This document shows, piece by piece, positions 1 to 8,119 of a stretch of 33,373 nt of DNA. Below the pieces are notes generated by a model. It saw only the letters and a list, made by a program, of their open reading frames with translations. It ran no database searches and had not been told where the DNA came from. The translations under genes were made by a program, and so were the position numbers. Numbering within the stretch: the stretch's first letter is position 1; every line of letters starts with the position of its first letter. Origin of the DNA: an uncultured Lachnospiraceae bacterium (GTDB lineage Bacteria > Bacillota > Clostridia > Lachnospirales > Lachnospiraceae); NCBI GenBank assembly GCA_946623875.1, contig CAMORO010000023.1, positions 1 through 33,373 of the forward strand. The letters run 5' to 3'.

Positions 1-72
1 TTCATTTTCTTTTACTTCTTCATTTTCTTTTACTTCTTCATTTTCTTTTACTTCTTCATTTTCTTTTACTTC
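1..72. repeat. Perfect 18-bp tandem repeat, four copies, coding EVKENE
   Basis: Four identical 18-bp units occupy 1-18, 19-36, 37-54 and 55-72. The array touches the window edge and so may be longer. It lies in frame in the minus-strand gene, so a change in copy number adds or removes six residues without a frameshift. Confidence 0.95.
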
Positions 73-627
73 TGCATCAGCTTCCTCTACTGCTTCTTCT
101 TTGGCGTTTTTGTCTGTGTCCTTGTCGGTATCTTCAGCCTCCCCGGCATCTTTTACATAGAAATCCTCTACCTTTGTGTTCTTGTCCACAACAATGATAT
201 CAACATTCGAGAAGCCCTTCTGAGCCATCTTCTGCATCAGTCCCTGCATATCATTGCCGTCTCCGAGCTTAGAAAGCACAGATGCGATATCTCCGGTAAC
301 ATCAACATTAGTGTTACCTTCATCATCGAACTCGATCTCAACCACTACGACCTCGGAACCAAGGTCCTCATAGTAGTCCTTGAGCTGATTCACCTTGGTC
401 ATCACAGATTTATTTTCACTTGCCGCCTTTGCGAACAGCACGACCATCCTGTCTTTATAATCGTCACTGCTTAAGTTCCCGTCCTTGTCATTAACGACAA
501 CCTTACTGTTGTTATCCTCTTTTGTCTTGGCATATGTATCGTTCCGGTTACCCGCAGCAACAAAAATGATCAATGCCATCAGAATCACAGCACCTCTTAA
601 CCCCCAATTTGTCTTGTTGTTTTTCAT
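1..627 (-). CDS. Exported or membrane-anchored protein of unknown function, 3' end beyond the window
   Basis: The reading frame opens at an ATG at 627 behind a purine-rich ribosome site (GAGGGAGAAGAC) and stays open for 209 codons to the window edge, so the C-terminus is missing. Residues about 10-26 are hydrophobic after a short basic N-terminus, which fits a signal peptide or membrane anchor. The middle (about 55-155) is a mixed alpha/beta segment rich in Asp, Val and Lys with no motif I recognise. From about residue 160 the chain becomes strongly acidic and ends in at least four perfect copies of the hexapeptide EVKENE. Such a tail is probably disordered and could be a spacer. The gene follows the sensor kinase by about 210 bp and probably has its own promoter, but none could be chosen in the A+T-rich upstream stretch. 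I do not recognise the family. Confidence 0.75.
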   Translation of the reverse strand, partial: MKNNKTNWGLRGAVILMALIIFVAAGNRNDTYAKTKEDNNSKVVVNDKDGNLSSDDYKDRMVVLFAKAASENKSVMTKVNQLKDYYEDLGSEVVVVEIEFDDEGNTNVDVTGDIASVLSKLGDGNDMQGLMQKMAQKGFSNVDIIVVDKNTKVEDFYVKDAGEAEDTDKDTDKNAKEEAVEEADAEVKENEEVKENEEVKENEEVKENE

Positions 628-806
628 GTCTTCTCCCTCACTATAATGATTGTCTTGTTAACATAAAAAAAATGCAAAATCGCAAATAATTTCATATTCT
701 GTTTTATTCTATCAAATAAATACAGATATTTCCAGTGTTTTTAAGGAATCTTTTTAAATTAAGATGTAATAAAAGGGACTGTTAAAAATATGCCGGTAGA
801 CATAAC

Positions 807-825
807 GCCAATATTTTGTATTGGC
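807..825 (-). terminator. Short hairpin after the hybrid kinase gene (weak terminator candidate)
   Basis: A perfect 7-bp inverted repeat (GCCAATA/TATTGGC, 5-nt loop) starts 14 bp past the kinase stop codon. There is no T-tract after it on the minus strand, so intrinsic termination is uncertain. It is the only obvious structure between the kinase and the next gene. Confidence 0.3.
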
Positions 826-838
826 AGATCAGCGTTCG

Positions 839-3800
839 TCAATATATTGTAGAAATGATCCCGTCATAATCAAAAGTATCGCAGCAGCTTTGTATCCTTC
901 CGATAACCTCAGCATCTGTGTCAGAAAGTCTGTAACCCTTAAGTTCTCCCAGGGCATCCTCTATTGCATCAATATCCATGTTTTCGGCGGCTTGTCGCAC
1001 AGCCCTGTACACTTCCTTCATTATATATTCATCCGCCACAGGAACCTTATCATTATCAGAACCGTCGTTTACCGGTTCACCGTACTGTTCCTTCGCGCAG
1101 ACATGCTTCAGCACATCCAGATAATGTCTGTATCCGGAAATAAAACCGTCATGGTTAGACTTAATATATAAGGTATCCCCCGCTTTACCTGCATTCTCAA
1201 GCTCCTGCGCTTTAGATGCGAACTCCTCCGCACCGATAATACGGGCCGAACTCTTTAGTGCATGCACTCTTATCGTGTAATCCTTATAATCCTTCTTATT
1301 ATACAGATCATCTATCTCATCAGCCTTCGCTTCTATCGTATCGTAAAAAATACCAAGTGCGGATCTGTAACCGTCAATCGAGCCGCAATTACGGATTCCA
1401 ACCAGGGCATCGATACCGTTCAGATTCCTGTAGCGCTCAGGCACTTCATCCTCTGCATCAGGCTCTTTCTTCTTATATATAAGCTTTTCATCCGGAATAT
1501 ACTCTGCCAGAAGCCTCTCCAACGCTTTTCCGTTCAAAGGCTTGCTCATATAATCATCAAAGCCTTCATTCATATAGTACTCTCTTGCACCGGATACCGC
1601 ATTCGCAGTAAGGATTATACACGGCTTTACACTGTTTGCATTATCCTCCAACTGTTTGATCCTGTGAAAAAGCTCTATACCGTCCATTTCCGGCATCATA
1701 TGATCAATCAGAAGTACATCATATTCGGATCCTTCGATCTTCTTCAGCGCTTCTTCCCCACTATGAGCGGTATCAACCTGTATCTGCGTCTTCTTAAGAA
1801 GTCCCGCTCCGACCTTAAGATTCATCTCAGCATCATCTACCATCAAAATCCGTGCATGCGGAGCAACATATGACTCTGCATATGACTCGTGGCCATCCTC
1901 TCTCTGCTTATTTATATCTCCGATAACTTCCTTCGCCAATACCTCCTGCTCAAGTTCGAAGTTGAACAACGAACCCTCCCCGTATACGCTTTTCACATTA
2001 AGCTTGCTGTCCATCAGGGCAAGGAGGCTCTGAACAATGTTCATACCCAGTCCGGTTCCTTCCACAGTACGGTTCCTGCGCACGTCTATACGTTCAAAGG
2101 CGGTAAACAGTCGTTCAATGTCCTTTTCCCGTATTCCGATTCCGGTATCTTCAACGCTTACTTCAATCGTTACGCTCCCTTCATTAAACGCAATAAGCCT
2201 GATACTCAGCTTTACATACCCCTGTAAAGTGTATTTAACGGCATTGGTAAGTATATTGGATATACACTGCTTGATCCTTACGGGATCTCCGAACAGATAT
2301 CTGGGTATCGAACCGTCTACCTCCGTATACAGCTTTATACCCTTGCTTTCAGCTCTCGGCCTGGTTATGTCCACAATATCCCTAATAAGAGCTCCGAAAT
2401 CATATCTCTCGGGTTCGATCTCCATCCTTCCTGCCTCAATCTTGGAAAAATCAAGAATATTGTTAACCAGCGATAAAAGCATATTTCCCGAACGCTGTAT
2501 GTTCACGGCATATTCACGGATATTGTCCTCTTCACTTTCCCTGAGGATAAGCTCATCCATTCCAAGAACGGCATTGATGGGCGTACGAATTTCATGCGAC
2601 ATATTTGCAAGGAAGTTACTCTTCGCTTCGGTTGCATGCTGTGCTATCTGTTTCTCAAGCTCAAGTTCATGCACCATTGTCTTCTCGTAATATATGCAGT
2701 TCTCCCTGTGATTAAAGCCGTTATAAATCGCATAGGCCATCTGCCTGCAGCTGTCGTATCCGCAGCAGGTACAGTTTATGTTTCTCGAATCACCGGTCCT
2801 TTTATTCATGCTCAGGAATATTTCATCCAGCTCTTCCTCGGACGGCGTAACATAACCGCAGCTTTCCGAACGGTCGGTATATCCCCTCAGATAATCCTCA
2901 AGCCTGAGATTCTCAAACTGCTTATTGTAAGCCTCAAGCCTCTCCTTTGGAGTATCGCTTCTGGACCACGCATTTCCCTTCTGTTCCTTCTTTACTTCCT
3001 CCCTGATGCGAAGCAGATTGTACAGTGCTTCATCGGTATCCGCCCTCTCCGGATCCACAGCCGTACCGCATATACATCCGTTCTTACAGTTAAGTGCATC
3101 TATAAACAGAAACGGGGTATTCCCGTTCCCGATCACTTTTTCATTACGATGGAGCCACTCGTACAGATGCTTCTCACCCTCTACCTGCCGTATAAACACC
3201 TGATCTCCGAGGAACCATCTTACATTTTCGGCCAGGCCGCCCGGCGTTGGATAATACGAGCCGAGTCCGTATTCGATCTCGCTCTTTTCGGGGTTACCGG
3301 CAAGGTTGTTTGCACGCACATATTTCATCAGATGATCGAAGGTGACATTGTACTGCACCAGACCGGCATTGTGTTCATCATCTATTTCCATCTTCTTGGC
3401 AATGCACGGGCTGATAAAAGCAAATCTGTCCGTAATCCCCAGCTCCTTACGCGCATAAACAGCCGCACACATAAGAGGACTCTGAACAGGAAAAAGCTTG
3501 GGAATAAGCCCCGGAAGATAACGCTCCACGTAGGCAACCAGCGCAGGGCACGGCTGGGAAATCCCACCTGCAAAGCCGTACTTTTCCATGTAATTGATAT
3601 AACCCCATGTGGTAATATCCGCTCCGAACGAAACGCTTATGATACGATTTACACCAAGCTCCCTAAGACCGCCGAGTACCTTCTCATACTCGTCCGGATA
3701 ATTAGCCTTAAAAGCCGGCGCAAGCAAAACAGAGATCTTCTCACCGCTGCGAAGATCTTCAAAGAATCTGTCAGTGTCATCAAGAAATTCCCTCGCATTG

Positions 3801-3973
3801 TGTTCACATACATCAATGCAGCTTCCGCACGCAACACATTTGCTGCCGTCAACCACAATATGCGCCTTATCGCGCTCCTCCCGCGATACACACGCCCCTA
3901 TGGCACTGCACACCTTAATGCACTTATTGCAACCTATACAATTATCATTGGTATAGACAATAGATTCCTTCAT
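839..3973 (-). CDS. Hybrid sensor histidine kinase with ferredoxin and [FeFe]-hydrogenase-like sensory domains, receiver and Hpt
   Basis: A 1044-residue soluble phosphorelay protein. Domains in order: two 4Fe-4S ferredoxin motifs (Cys12/15/18/22 and 46/49/52/56); a region like the [FeFe]-hydrogenase large subunit (about 75-305); a further Cys-rich Fe-S motif (401-426); HisKA with His460 in SHEIRTP; HATPase (N-box about 573-577, DTGIGI at 609, GTGLG at 639); a receiver (Asp713/714, phosphoacceptor Asp757, Lys811); and an Hpt domain with His904 in VHALKSS. In the hydrogenase region the cluster-ligand cysteines look preserved (Cys142, 190, 296, 300), but the first Cys of the usual TSCCP motif is Pro141. 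No PAS domain or membrane segment is seen, so it probably senses redox or H2 state in the cytoplasm. It follows the double-receiver gene by 30 bp, suggesting an operon. Kinase identity is sure; the sensed signal is inferred. Confidence 0.93.
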   Translation of the reverse strand: MKESIVYTNDNCIGCNKCIKVCSAIGACVSREERDKAHIVVDGSKCVACGSCIDVCEHNAREFLDDTDRFFEDLRSGEKISVLLAPAFKANYPDEYEKVLGGLRELGVNRIISVSFGADITTWGYINYMEKYGFAGGISQPCPALVAYVERYLPGLIPKLFPVQSPLMCAAVYARKELGITDRFAFISPCIAKKMEIDDEHNAGLVQYNVTFDHLMKYVRANNLAGNPEKSEIEYGLGSYYPTPGGLAENVRWFLGDQVFIRQVEGEKHLYEWLHRNEKVIGNGNTPFLFIDALNCKNGCICGTAVDPERADTDEALYNLLRIREEVKKEQKGNAWSRSDTPKERLEAYNKQFENLRLEDYLRGYTDRSESCGYVTPSEEELDEIFLSMNKRTGDSRNINCTCCGYDSCRQMAYAIYNGFNHRENCIYYEKTMVHELELEKQIAQHATEAKSNFLANMSHEIRTPINAVLGMDELILRESEEDNIREYAVNIQRSGNMLLSLVNNILDFSKIEAGRMEIEPERYDFGALIRDIVDITRPRAESKGIKLYTEVDGSIPRYLFGDPVRIKQCISNILTNAVKYTLQGYVKLSIRLIAFNEGSVTIEVSVEDTGIGIREKDIERLFTAFERIDVRRNRTVEGTGLGMNIVQSLLALMDSKLNVKSVYGEGSLFNFELEQEVLAKEVIGDINKQREDGHESYAESYVAPHARILMVDDAEMNLKVGAGLLKKTQIQVDTAHSGEEALKKIEGSEYDVLLIDHMMPEMDGIELFHRIKQLEDNANSVKPCIILTANAVSGAREYYMNEGFDDYMSKPLNGKALERLLAEYIPDEKLIYKKKEPDAEDEVPERYRNLNGIDALVGIRNCGSIDGYRSALGIFYDTIEAKADEIDDLYNKKDYKDYTIRVHALKSSARIIGAEEFASKAQELENAGKAGDTLYIKSNHDGFISGYRHYLDVLKHVCAKEQYGEPVNDGSDNDKVPVADEYIMKEVYRAVRQAAENMDIDAIEDALGELKGYRLSDTDAEVIGRIQSCCDTFDYDGIISTIY

Positions 3974-4003
3974 AATGTGAATTCACCATCAAAGCCGCCC
4001 TTA

Positions 4004-4765
4004 CTATCTGCCGGAAAAAAAAACCTTCAACCAGCGCAAAAGATCGGGCCTTGATGTAGACTTGAGTATATATCCGTCAGGTTTAAGAGCTATAACCTGC
4101 TTAACGCTTTCGGCATCTCCTATACCGGTCAGAAATACAACGGGAATACCGGCAGTATCCGGTTCACTTCTCAGCATCCTCAGAACCTGCGGTCCGGTAG
4201 TTACCGGCATTTCGTAATCAAGGAGCACCAGATCGACCGTCTTCTTCATAAGGAAAGTCAGGGCCTGCATACCCGAAGTCACGATAAACACCTGGTAATC
4301 ATCCTTGAGCCACTCCCTTACTATCCGTACATACGAAGGATCGTCATCAACAACCAGTATACTCCTGGCACTCATCCTGCTCGCTCGTGCCTTCAAAAGC
4401 TTATTAACTCCGTATACGAAGGCTTCCATATCCAGCGGTCTTATGAACCACTCGGTAACTCTTAATCCGGGAATGTCTCTGTGCAGGTCATTCCGTTCGG
4501 TATTCTCACAGATAACAAGAAGATCCTTCTCGGCCTCCTTGACAACATCATTTATATATACCAGCGATTCTATCATTGAATCAAGATCGCCGGCAATATA
4601 TACGACGTAAACAGCCGATGATTCCTCAAACCGGCTGAGCTGGTTCACAAGTGGTGCCGAATATGAAACGTCAACTCCGGCATCGCTCAGCTTTCTTTCT
4701 ATTCCTTTAACGATAATACCCTCGCTCATCGCAACCAGTACTACCTTATTTTGTCCAGCTTCCAT
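4004..4765 (-). CDS. Stand-alone double-receiver response regulator without output domain
   Basis: A 253-residue protein. The C-terminal half (about 135-250) is a canonical receiver: Asp140-142 acidic pocket, phosphoacceptor Asp183 in LLDYEMP, Thr213 and Lys235. The N-terminal half (about 6-125) has the alternating strand/helix pattern of a receiver but lacks a clear phosphoacceptor, so it looks like a degenerate receiver. There is no DNA-binding or enzymatic output domain. The ATG at 4765 has a strong ribosome site (GGAGGTAAATAG). The gene is first in an operon with the hybrid kinase 30 bp downstream, so it is probably a phosphate partner, or the stem of a relay exchanging phosphate with that kinase's Hpt domain. 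The final target cannot be read from this window. Confidence 0.88.
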   Translation of the reverse strand: MEAGQNKVVLVAMSEGIIVKGIERKLSDAGVDVSYSAPLVNQLSRFEESSAVYVVYIAGDLDSMIESLVYINDVVKEAEKDLLVICENTERNDLHRDIPGLRVTEWFIRPLDMEAFVYGVNKLLKARASRMSARSILVVDDDPSYVRIVREWLKDDYQVFIVTSGMQALTFLMKKTVDLVLLDYEMPVTTGPQVLRMLRSEPDTAGIPVVFLTGIGDAESVKQVIALKPDGYILKSTSRPDLLRWLKVFFSGR

Positions 4766-4850
4766 CTATTTACCTCCGGAAATATCAGATCTTACGATGA
4801 GAATTCATCATTAAGGATACCACGAAGTGGTGGAGTCCTTATGATACTGC

Positions 4851-4984
4851 CTGTTCTGAACAATTACATTTTATTAAAATATCATAAATATGTAAAGACA
4901 ATATTGGAAGTTAATCCTTATCATTAAATGCACATCGATGTACACGATTGTATTTCAATGTACATTTATAACCGTTCAGAACAG
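4851..4984. repeat. Perfect 11-bp inverted repeat bracketing the receiver-operon promoter
   Basis: CTGTTCTGAAC at 4851-4861 is the exact reverse complement of GTTCAGAACAG at 4974-4984, with 112 bp between the arms. The proposed promoter lies inside. Two 10-bp palindromes, ACATCGATGT (4932-4941) and AATGTACATT (4957-4966), also lie between the arms. Confidence 0.8.
4868..4896 (-). promoter_or_regulatory. Sigma-A-type promoter for the receiver/kinase operon
   Basis: On the minus strand TTTACA is followed after 17 bp by TAAAAT, in an A+T-rich stretch about 100 bp upstream of the receiver gene. It gives a start near 4861 and a leader of roughly 95 nt that contains an imperfect hairpin at about 4813-4840. 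Confidence 0.55.
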
Positions 4985-5016
4985 GTCGGAAGGCCCCGGT
5001 CCGATCGCATTCATTG

Positions 5017-6540
5017 CTATTCGTATTTACGTTTTGACCCGAAAAGACTGTTAAGATCAAAGCAGCGCACATTTGTCCACGAGCGGTTGATCCTCTCATT
5101 GCTCTCGTCATCGAAGCAGGCCATTACCACAGCCCGGTCAAGTACTGACATCGGAGGATACTGTGCAAACAACTGTCTGTCGAGCTGATTCTCTGTAGTT
5201 ATAACGGAATATTTCTTATTCGCCTCATCCGTATCTGCTTCAAAGAAATACCCGATCTCACTATATTCAACAAGCTCAGCATCTTCTTCATGAGTCTCTT
5301 CTTCCTGAGGATCATCCTCCGAAGCATCAGCAGCGGTCTCCTCATCTTCTGCCTCTTCTTCATCCTCAGCCGCATAACACCAGTTAAGGTAGTCAAATAC
5401 AGTATCCGAGTCACCCCCCGATATAACTGAGGTATACCCGATATAATACATATTTCTGACAACATTCTCCGGCTTACTTAAGTAATTCACAAAGGCTTCG
5501 GCCACATGCTGCTTCCGTGTATCCTGTTCTATCCCGCTCTTTAACATCACCCAGCCGTCAAACCACAGGTTGGTGCATTCCTGTGGTACTGCATAACACA
5601 GCTCAACTCCGTCTTCCTCAGCCTGATCCAGAGTATATACCGCATCTCCGGACCATTGTTCATTGGCAACAACCTTACCGGTTACCATGTCGGCCTTACC
5701 GCTGTCCGTCTCAAATGAATAGACATTATCCTTGGCGTTGGCCAATATATCCTCAATACTGTTAACGGTATCGACATCCGTACTGTTTATGATCTGTGAA
5801 AGCCTTTCATGATAATCGGGTGAATTAATGAATTCATCAGAAGTTATCTCATCATAAAAATGCACTCCCGCAGCCGCGAAGAACGCATCCCTCACACTGT
5901 CCTTAATGGTGATCCTCCGGTAATAATCCCTGTTAAGCAGGATATTCCAGTGTGAGGCTTCCTCCTTTGTTACCTCATCCGGATTATATACGAACCCGAG
6001 TGTACCCCACATATATCCTGCCGCATACTTCGATAACGGCTCTCCCTCTATTGAAAGATCGTCAAATACAGACCGGATATATGGCGAAACCCCGTTCTCG
6101 TAGTAATTGTTTTCATCATAAGCATTTCGAAAATCAGACGAATACGGTACAAGCATGCCCTCGCGCATCAGCTTCATGATCATGTATTCCGACGGGCAGA
6201 CCACATCATAAACATCTCCTATGGTAAGCTGATTGTACAGATCCTCATTGGTACCGAAGGTAGAGTACTCAACCTTAACCTGCACGCCGTAGGTTTCCAG
6301 GTACCAATCCTCAAAATCATTTATAAGGTTATTTCTGCCGATTATTTCAGTTCCGTCATCAAGCTCAATAAGTTCATCCTCGCCCCAGTCGCCCTCGTCG
6401 ATATACTCCTCCCAATTACTCACCCTGAGTGTTATCACATCGGATTTATTCCCGGAGCATCCGCCAAGACAGGTTATCATGACTGCACAGGCAATAATAC
6501 AGGTGACGGCAATGCGGCCAGGCAGCTTTCCTCCTCTCAT
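5017..6540 (-). CDS. potD: Spermidine/putrescine-type solute-binding lipoprotein with acidic insert
   Basis: A 507-residue extracellular substrate-binding protein of the polyamine ABC transporter. It has a lipoprotein signal with lipobox LGGC (lipidated Cys28). The PotD-like opening (SNWEEYID, about 41-48) and a DVVCPSEYMI segment (about 112-121) match the family. PotD proteins are normally near 350 residues. The extra length includes an acidic, low-complexity stretch at about 391-426, rich in Glu and Asp, inserted before the C-terminal part of the fold. The start ATG overlaps the potC stop by four bases (ATGA), and it is the last gene of potABCD. Polyamine specificity is inferred from the operon and overall similarity, not from checked binding residues. 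Confidence 0.9.
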   Translation of the reverse strand: MRGGKLPGRIAVTCIIACAVMITCLGGCSGNKSDVITLRVSNWEEYIDEGDWGEDELIELDDGTEIIGRNNLINDFEDWYLETYGVQVKVEYSTFGTNEDLYNQLTIGDVYDVVCPSEYMIMKLMREGMLVPYSSDFRNAYDENNYYENGVSPYIRSVFDDLSIEGEPLSKYAAGYMWGTLGFVYNPDEVTKEEASHWNILLNRDYYRRITIKDSVRDAFFAAAGVHFYDEITSDEFINSPDYHERLSQIINSTDVDTVNSIEDILANAKDNVYSFETDSGKADMVTGKVVANEQWSGDAVYTLDQAEEDGVELCYAVPQECTNLWFDGWVMLKSGIEQDTRKQHVAEAFVNYLSKPENVVRNMYYIGYTSVISGGDSDTVFDYLNWCYAAEDEEEAEDEETAADASEDDPQEEETHEEDAELVEYSEIGYFFEADTDEANKKYSVITTENQLDRQLFAQYPPMSVLDRAVVMACFDDESNERINRSWTNVRCFDLNSLFGSKRKYE

Positions 6541-7337
6541 ACCTCATCACCCCCATCCTCTTCTTCGTTTGCCCTCAGATTTGATACCATTACGACACCG
6601 ACAACTATAACAAACATAACTGCGGACAATGCCCACAGGGCTGTCTTGATCGAGGTATGCGCTCCTCGTGTGGCATTTACGACATATGTGCTGATAGTAT
6701 CGAAAGTAGCCGGTTTGGTATATGTTGCTATGAAATAATCGTCAAGTGAAAGAGTTATCGCGGTCAGGAAGCCCGATACTATTCCGGGTTTTATCTGAGG
6801 AAGCACGACCTTTCTTAATGCAAGAGCCGGATCGCATCCCAGATCCAGTGCTGCCTCATACAGTGAATTGTCCATCATCTTAAGCCTTGGCATTACCGAG
6901 AGATAAACAAAGGGTGTACAAAGAGCTGTCTGAGCTACCACCAGCGGTATATATGTATCCTTATCCAAATGCAGGAGCACGATCATGAAGATACAGATGG
7001 AAAAACCCGTCACAACATCTGCGTTGACCACGGGAATCTGGTTCAGCACCTCAATGGTTCCGCGAAATCCCTTTCTGCTGTAGAACGAGCCTATGGCTCC
7101 TATCGTGCCAAGCACAACCGAAATGCATGCAACAACGACAGCCAGTGACACAGTTCCGAACATCATCTCAAGAAGTTCAGGCTCGGTAAACAGAGTCACG
7201 TAATTCTGTAAAGAAAAACCCCTTACAGCACCTATCATTGTGGACTCGGTAAAACTGTAGAATGTCAGTATCAGTATAGGCAAATAAAGGAAGGCAAGCA
7301 CCAGCCATATCACAATATGCTGTCCATATTTTTTCAT
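6537..7337 (-). CDS. potC: Polyamine ABC transporter permease PotC
   Basis: An inner-membrane permease of about 266 residues with six predicted hydrophobic segments. The ABC-permease coupling loop (EAA motif) is visible as YEAALDLG followed by the conserved Gly-rich turn, about residues 160-187. I start it at the ATG at 7337, which sits 7 nt behind a strong GGAGGAGG site. A TTG six bases earlier would leave almost no spacing. With this start potC begins 2 bp after the potB stop, and it overlaps potD by four bases. It pairs with PotB to form the translocation channel energised by PotA. Confidence 0.95.
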   Translation of the reverse strand: MKKYGQHIVIWLVLAFLYLPILILTFYSFTESTMIGAVRGFSLQNYVTLFTEPELLEMMFGTVSLAVVVACISVVLGTIGAIGSFYSRKGFRGTIEVLNQIPVVNADVVTGFSICIFMIVLLHLDKDTYIPLVVAQTALCTPFVYLSVMPRLKMMDNSLYEAALDLGCDPALALRKVVLPQIKPGIVSGFLTAITLSLDDYFIATYTKPATFDTISTYVVNATRGAHTSIKTALWALSAVMFVIVVGVVMVSNLRANEEEDGGDEV

Positions 7338-7339
7338 AG

Positions 7340-8119
7340 TCAAGCCTCCTCCTTTGTCATTATCTTATCGGTGATTATCGTGAACAGACCGATGAACATC
7401 AGCAGTATAGCCGATATTATGGAACCATTGTTCCAATCGTAGGCATTGAAATAACTTCCTATAAGGCTTCCCATTATATATGTGCTGTTGTAGACCATAT
7501 CCAAAACAACGTAATTGGTCATCGCAGGCAGAAATACCATGGTTATACCGCTTACAATTCCGGGAATTGACAACGGAAGCACTATCTTAAGCATCACCTG
7601 CGGAAAGGTCGCCCCAAGGTCATGTCCGGCCTCGATCATCGATTTATCAAGCTTGGTAAGTGCATTAAACAGCGGCATGATCATAAAAGGCAGGAAATCA
7701 TACACCATGCATATGACCGTATTCACAAAAGGATAATAGGCAAGATTACCCTCGATAAGTGTGAGTATTTCCTTAAGCGCCGTGATCCTGAGCGTAAAAT
7801 TGATCCACATCGGAAGCACAAATACCATCAGGAACGAATGCCTGCGTGCATACCGGCCTTTGGCAAGAATATAGGCCACGGGATATGCAAGTATCAGACA
7901 GATAACCGTTACAAATACCGCGATCACCAGCGAATACACAAGCGTACCCATTGTTCTGCCGTTTGTAAAAAACAACACAAAATTAGTGAAAGAAATATTA
8001 CCCTCTTCATCGGTAAAACCATAGTACAGTACCACCAGAAGAGGCATCACCACAAAAAGGATCAGATATATGAAGTAGGGAAACGCCAACTGTTTCCTGT
8101 CAAACCATGATCTTTTCAC
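7340..8119 (-). CDS. potB: Polyamine ABC transporter permease PotB
   Basis: A 259-residue permease with a hydrophobic N-terminal helix (about 13-34) and five further membrane segments. The EAA coupling loop reads IEAGHDLGATFPQV (about 162-175). It starts with GTG at 8119, behind GAGGAAGC, and the start overlaps the potA stop by four bases (GTGA), a sign of translational coupling. It is the partner of PotC in the heterodimeric channel. Confidence 0.95.
   Translation of the reverse strand: MKRSWFDRKQLAFPYFIYLILFVVMPLLVVLYYGFTDEEGNISFTNFVLFFTNGRTMGTLVYSLVIAVFVTVICLILAYPVAYILAKGRYARRHSFLMVFVLPMWINFTLRITALKEILTLIEGNLAYYPFVNTVICMVYDFLPFMIMPLFNALTKLDKSMIEAGHDLGATFPQVMLKIVLPLSIPGIVSGITMVFLPAMTNYVVLDMVYNSTYIMGSLIGSYFNAYDWNNGSIISAILLMFIGLFTIITDKIMTKEEA

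Noticed and set aside
1-72. Possible CRISPR array
   Set aside because: The 18-bp units are directly contiguous without spacers and are in frame within a coding region.
2594-4054. A 486-codon plus-strand open frame opposite the hybrid kinase gene
   Set aside because: It is fully antisense to a gene with clear domains and itself shows no family motif. The long open frame is a by-product of codon use on the other strand.
7338-7343. TTG start for potC at 7343
   Set aside because: It lies almost touching the GGAGGAGG site, while the ATG at 7337 has 7-nt spacing.
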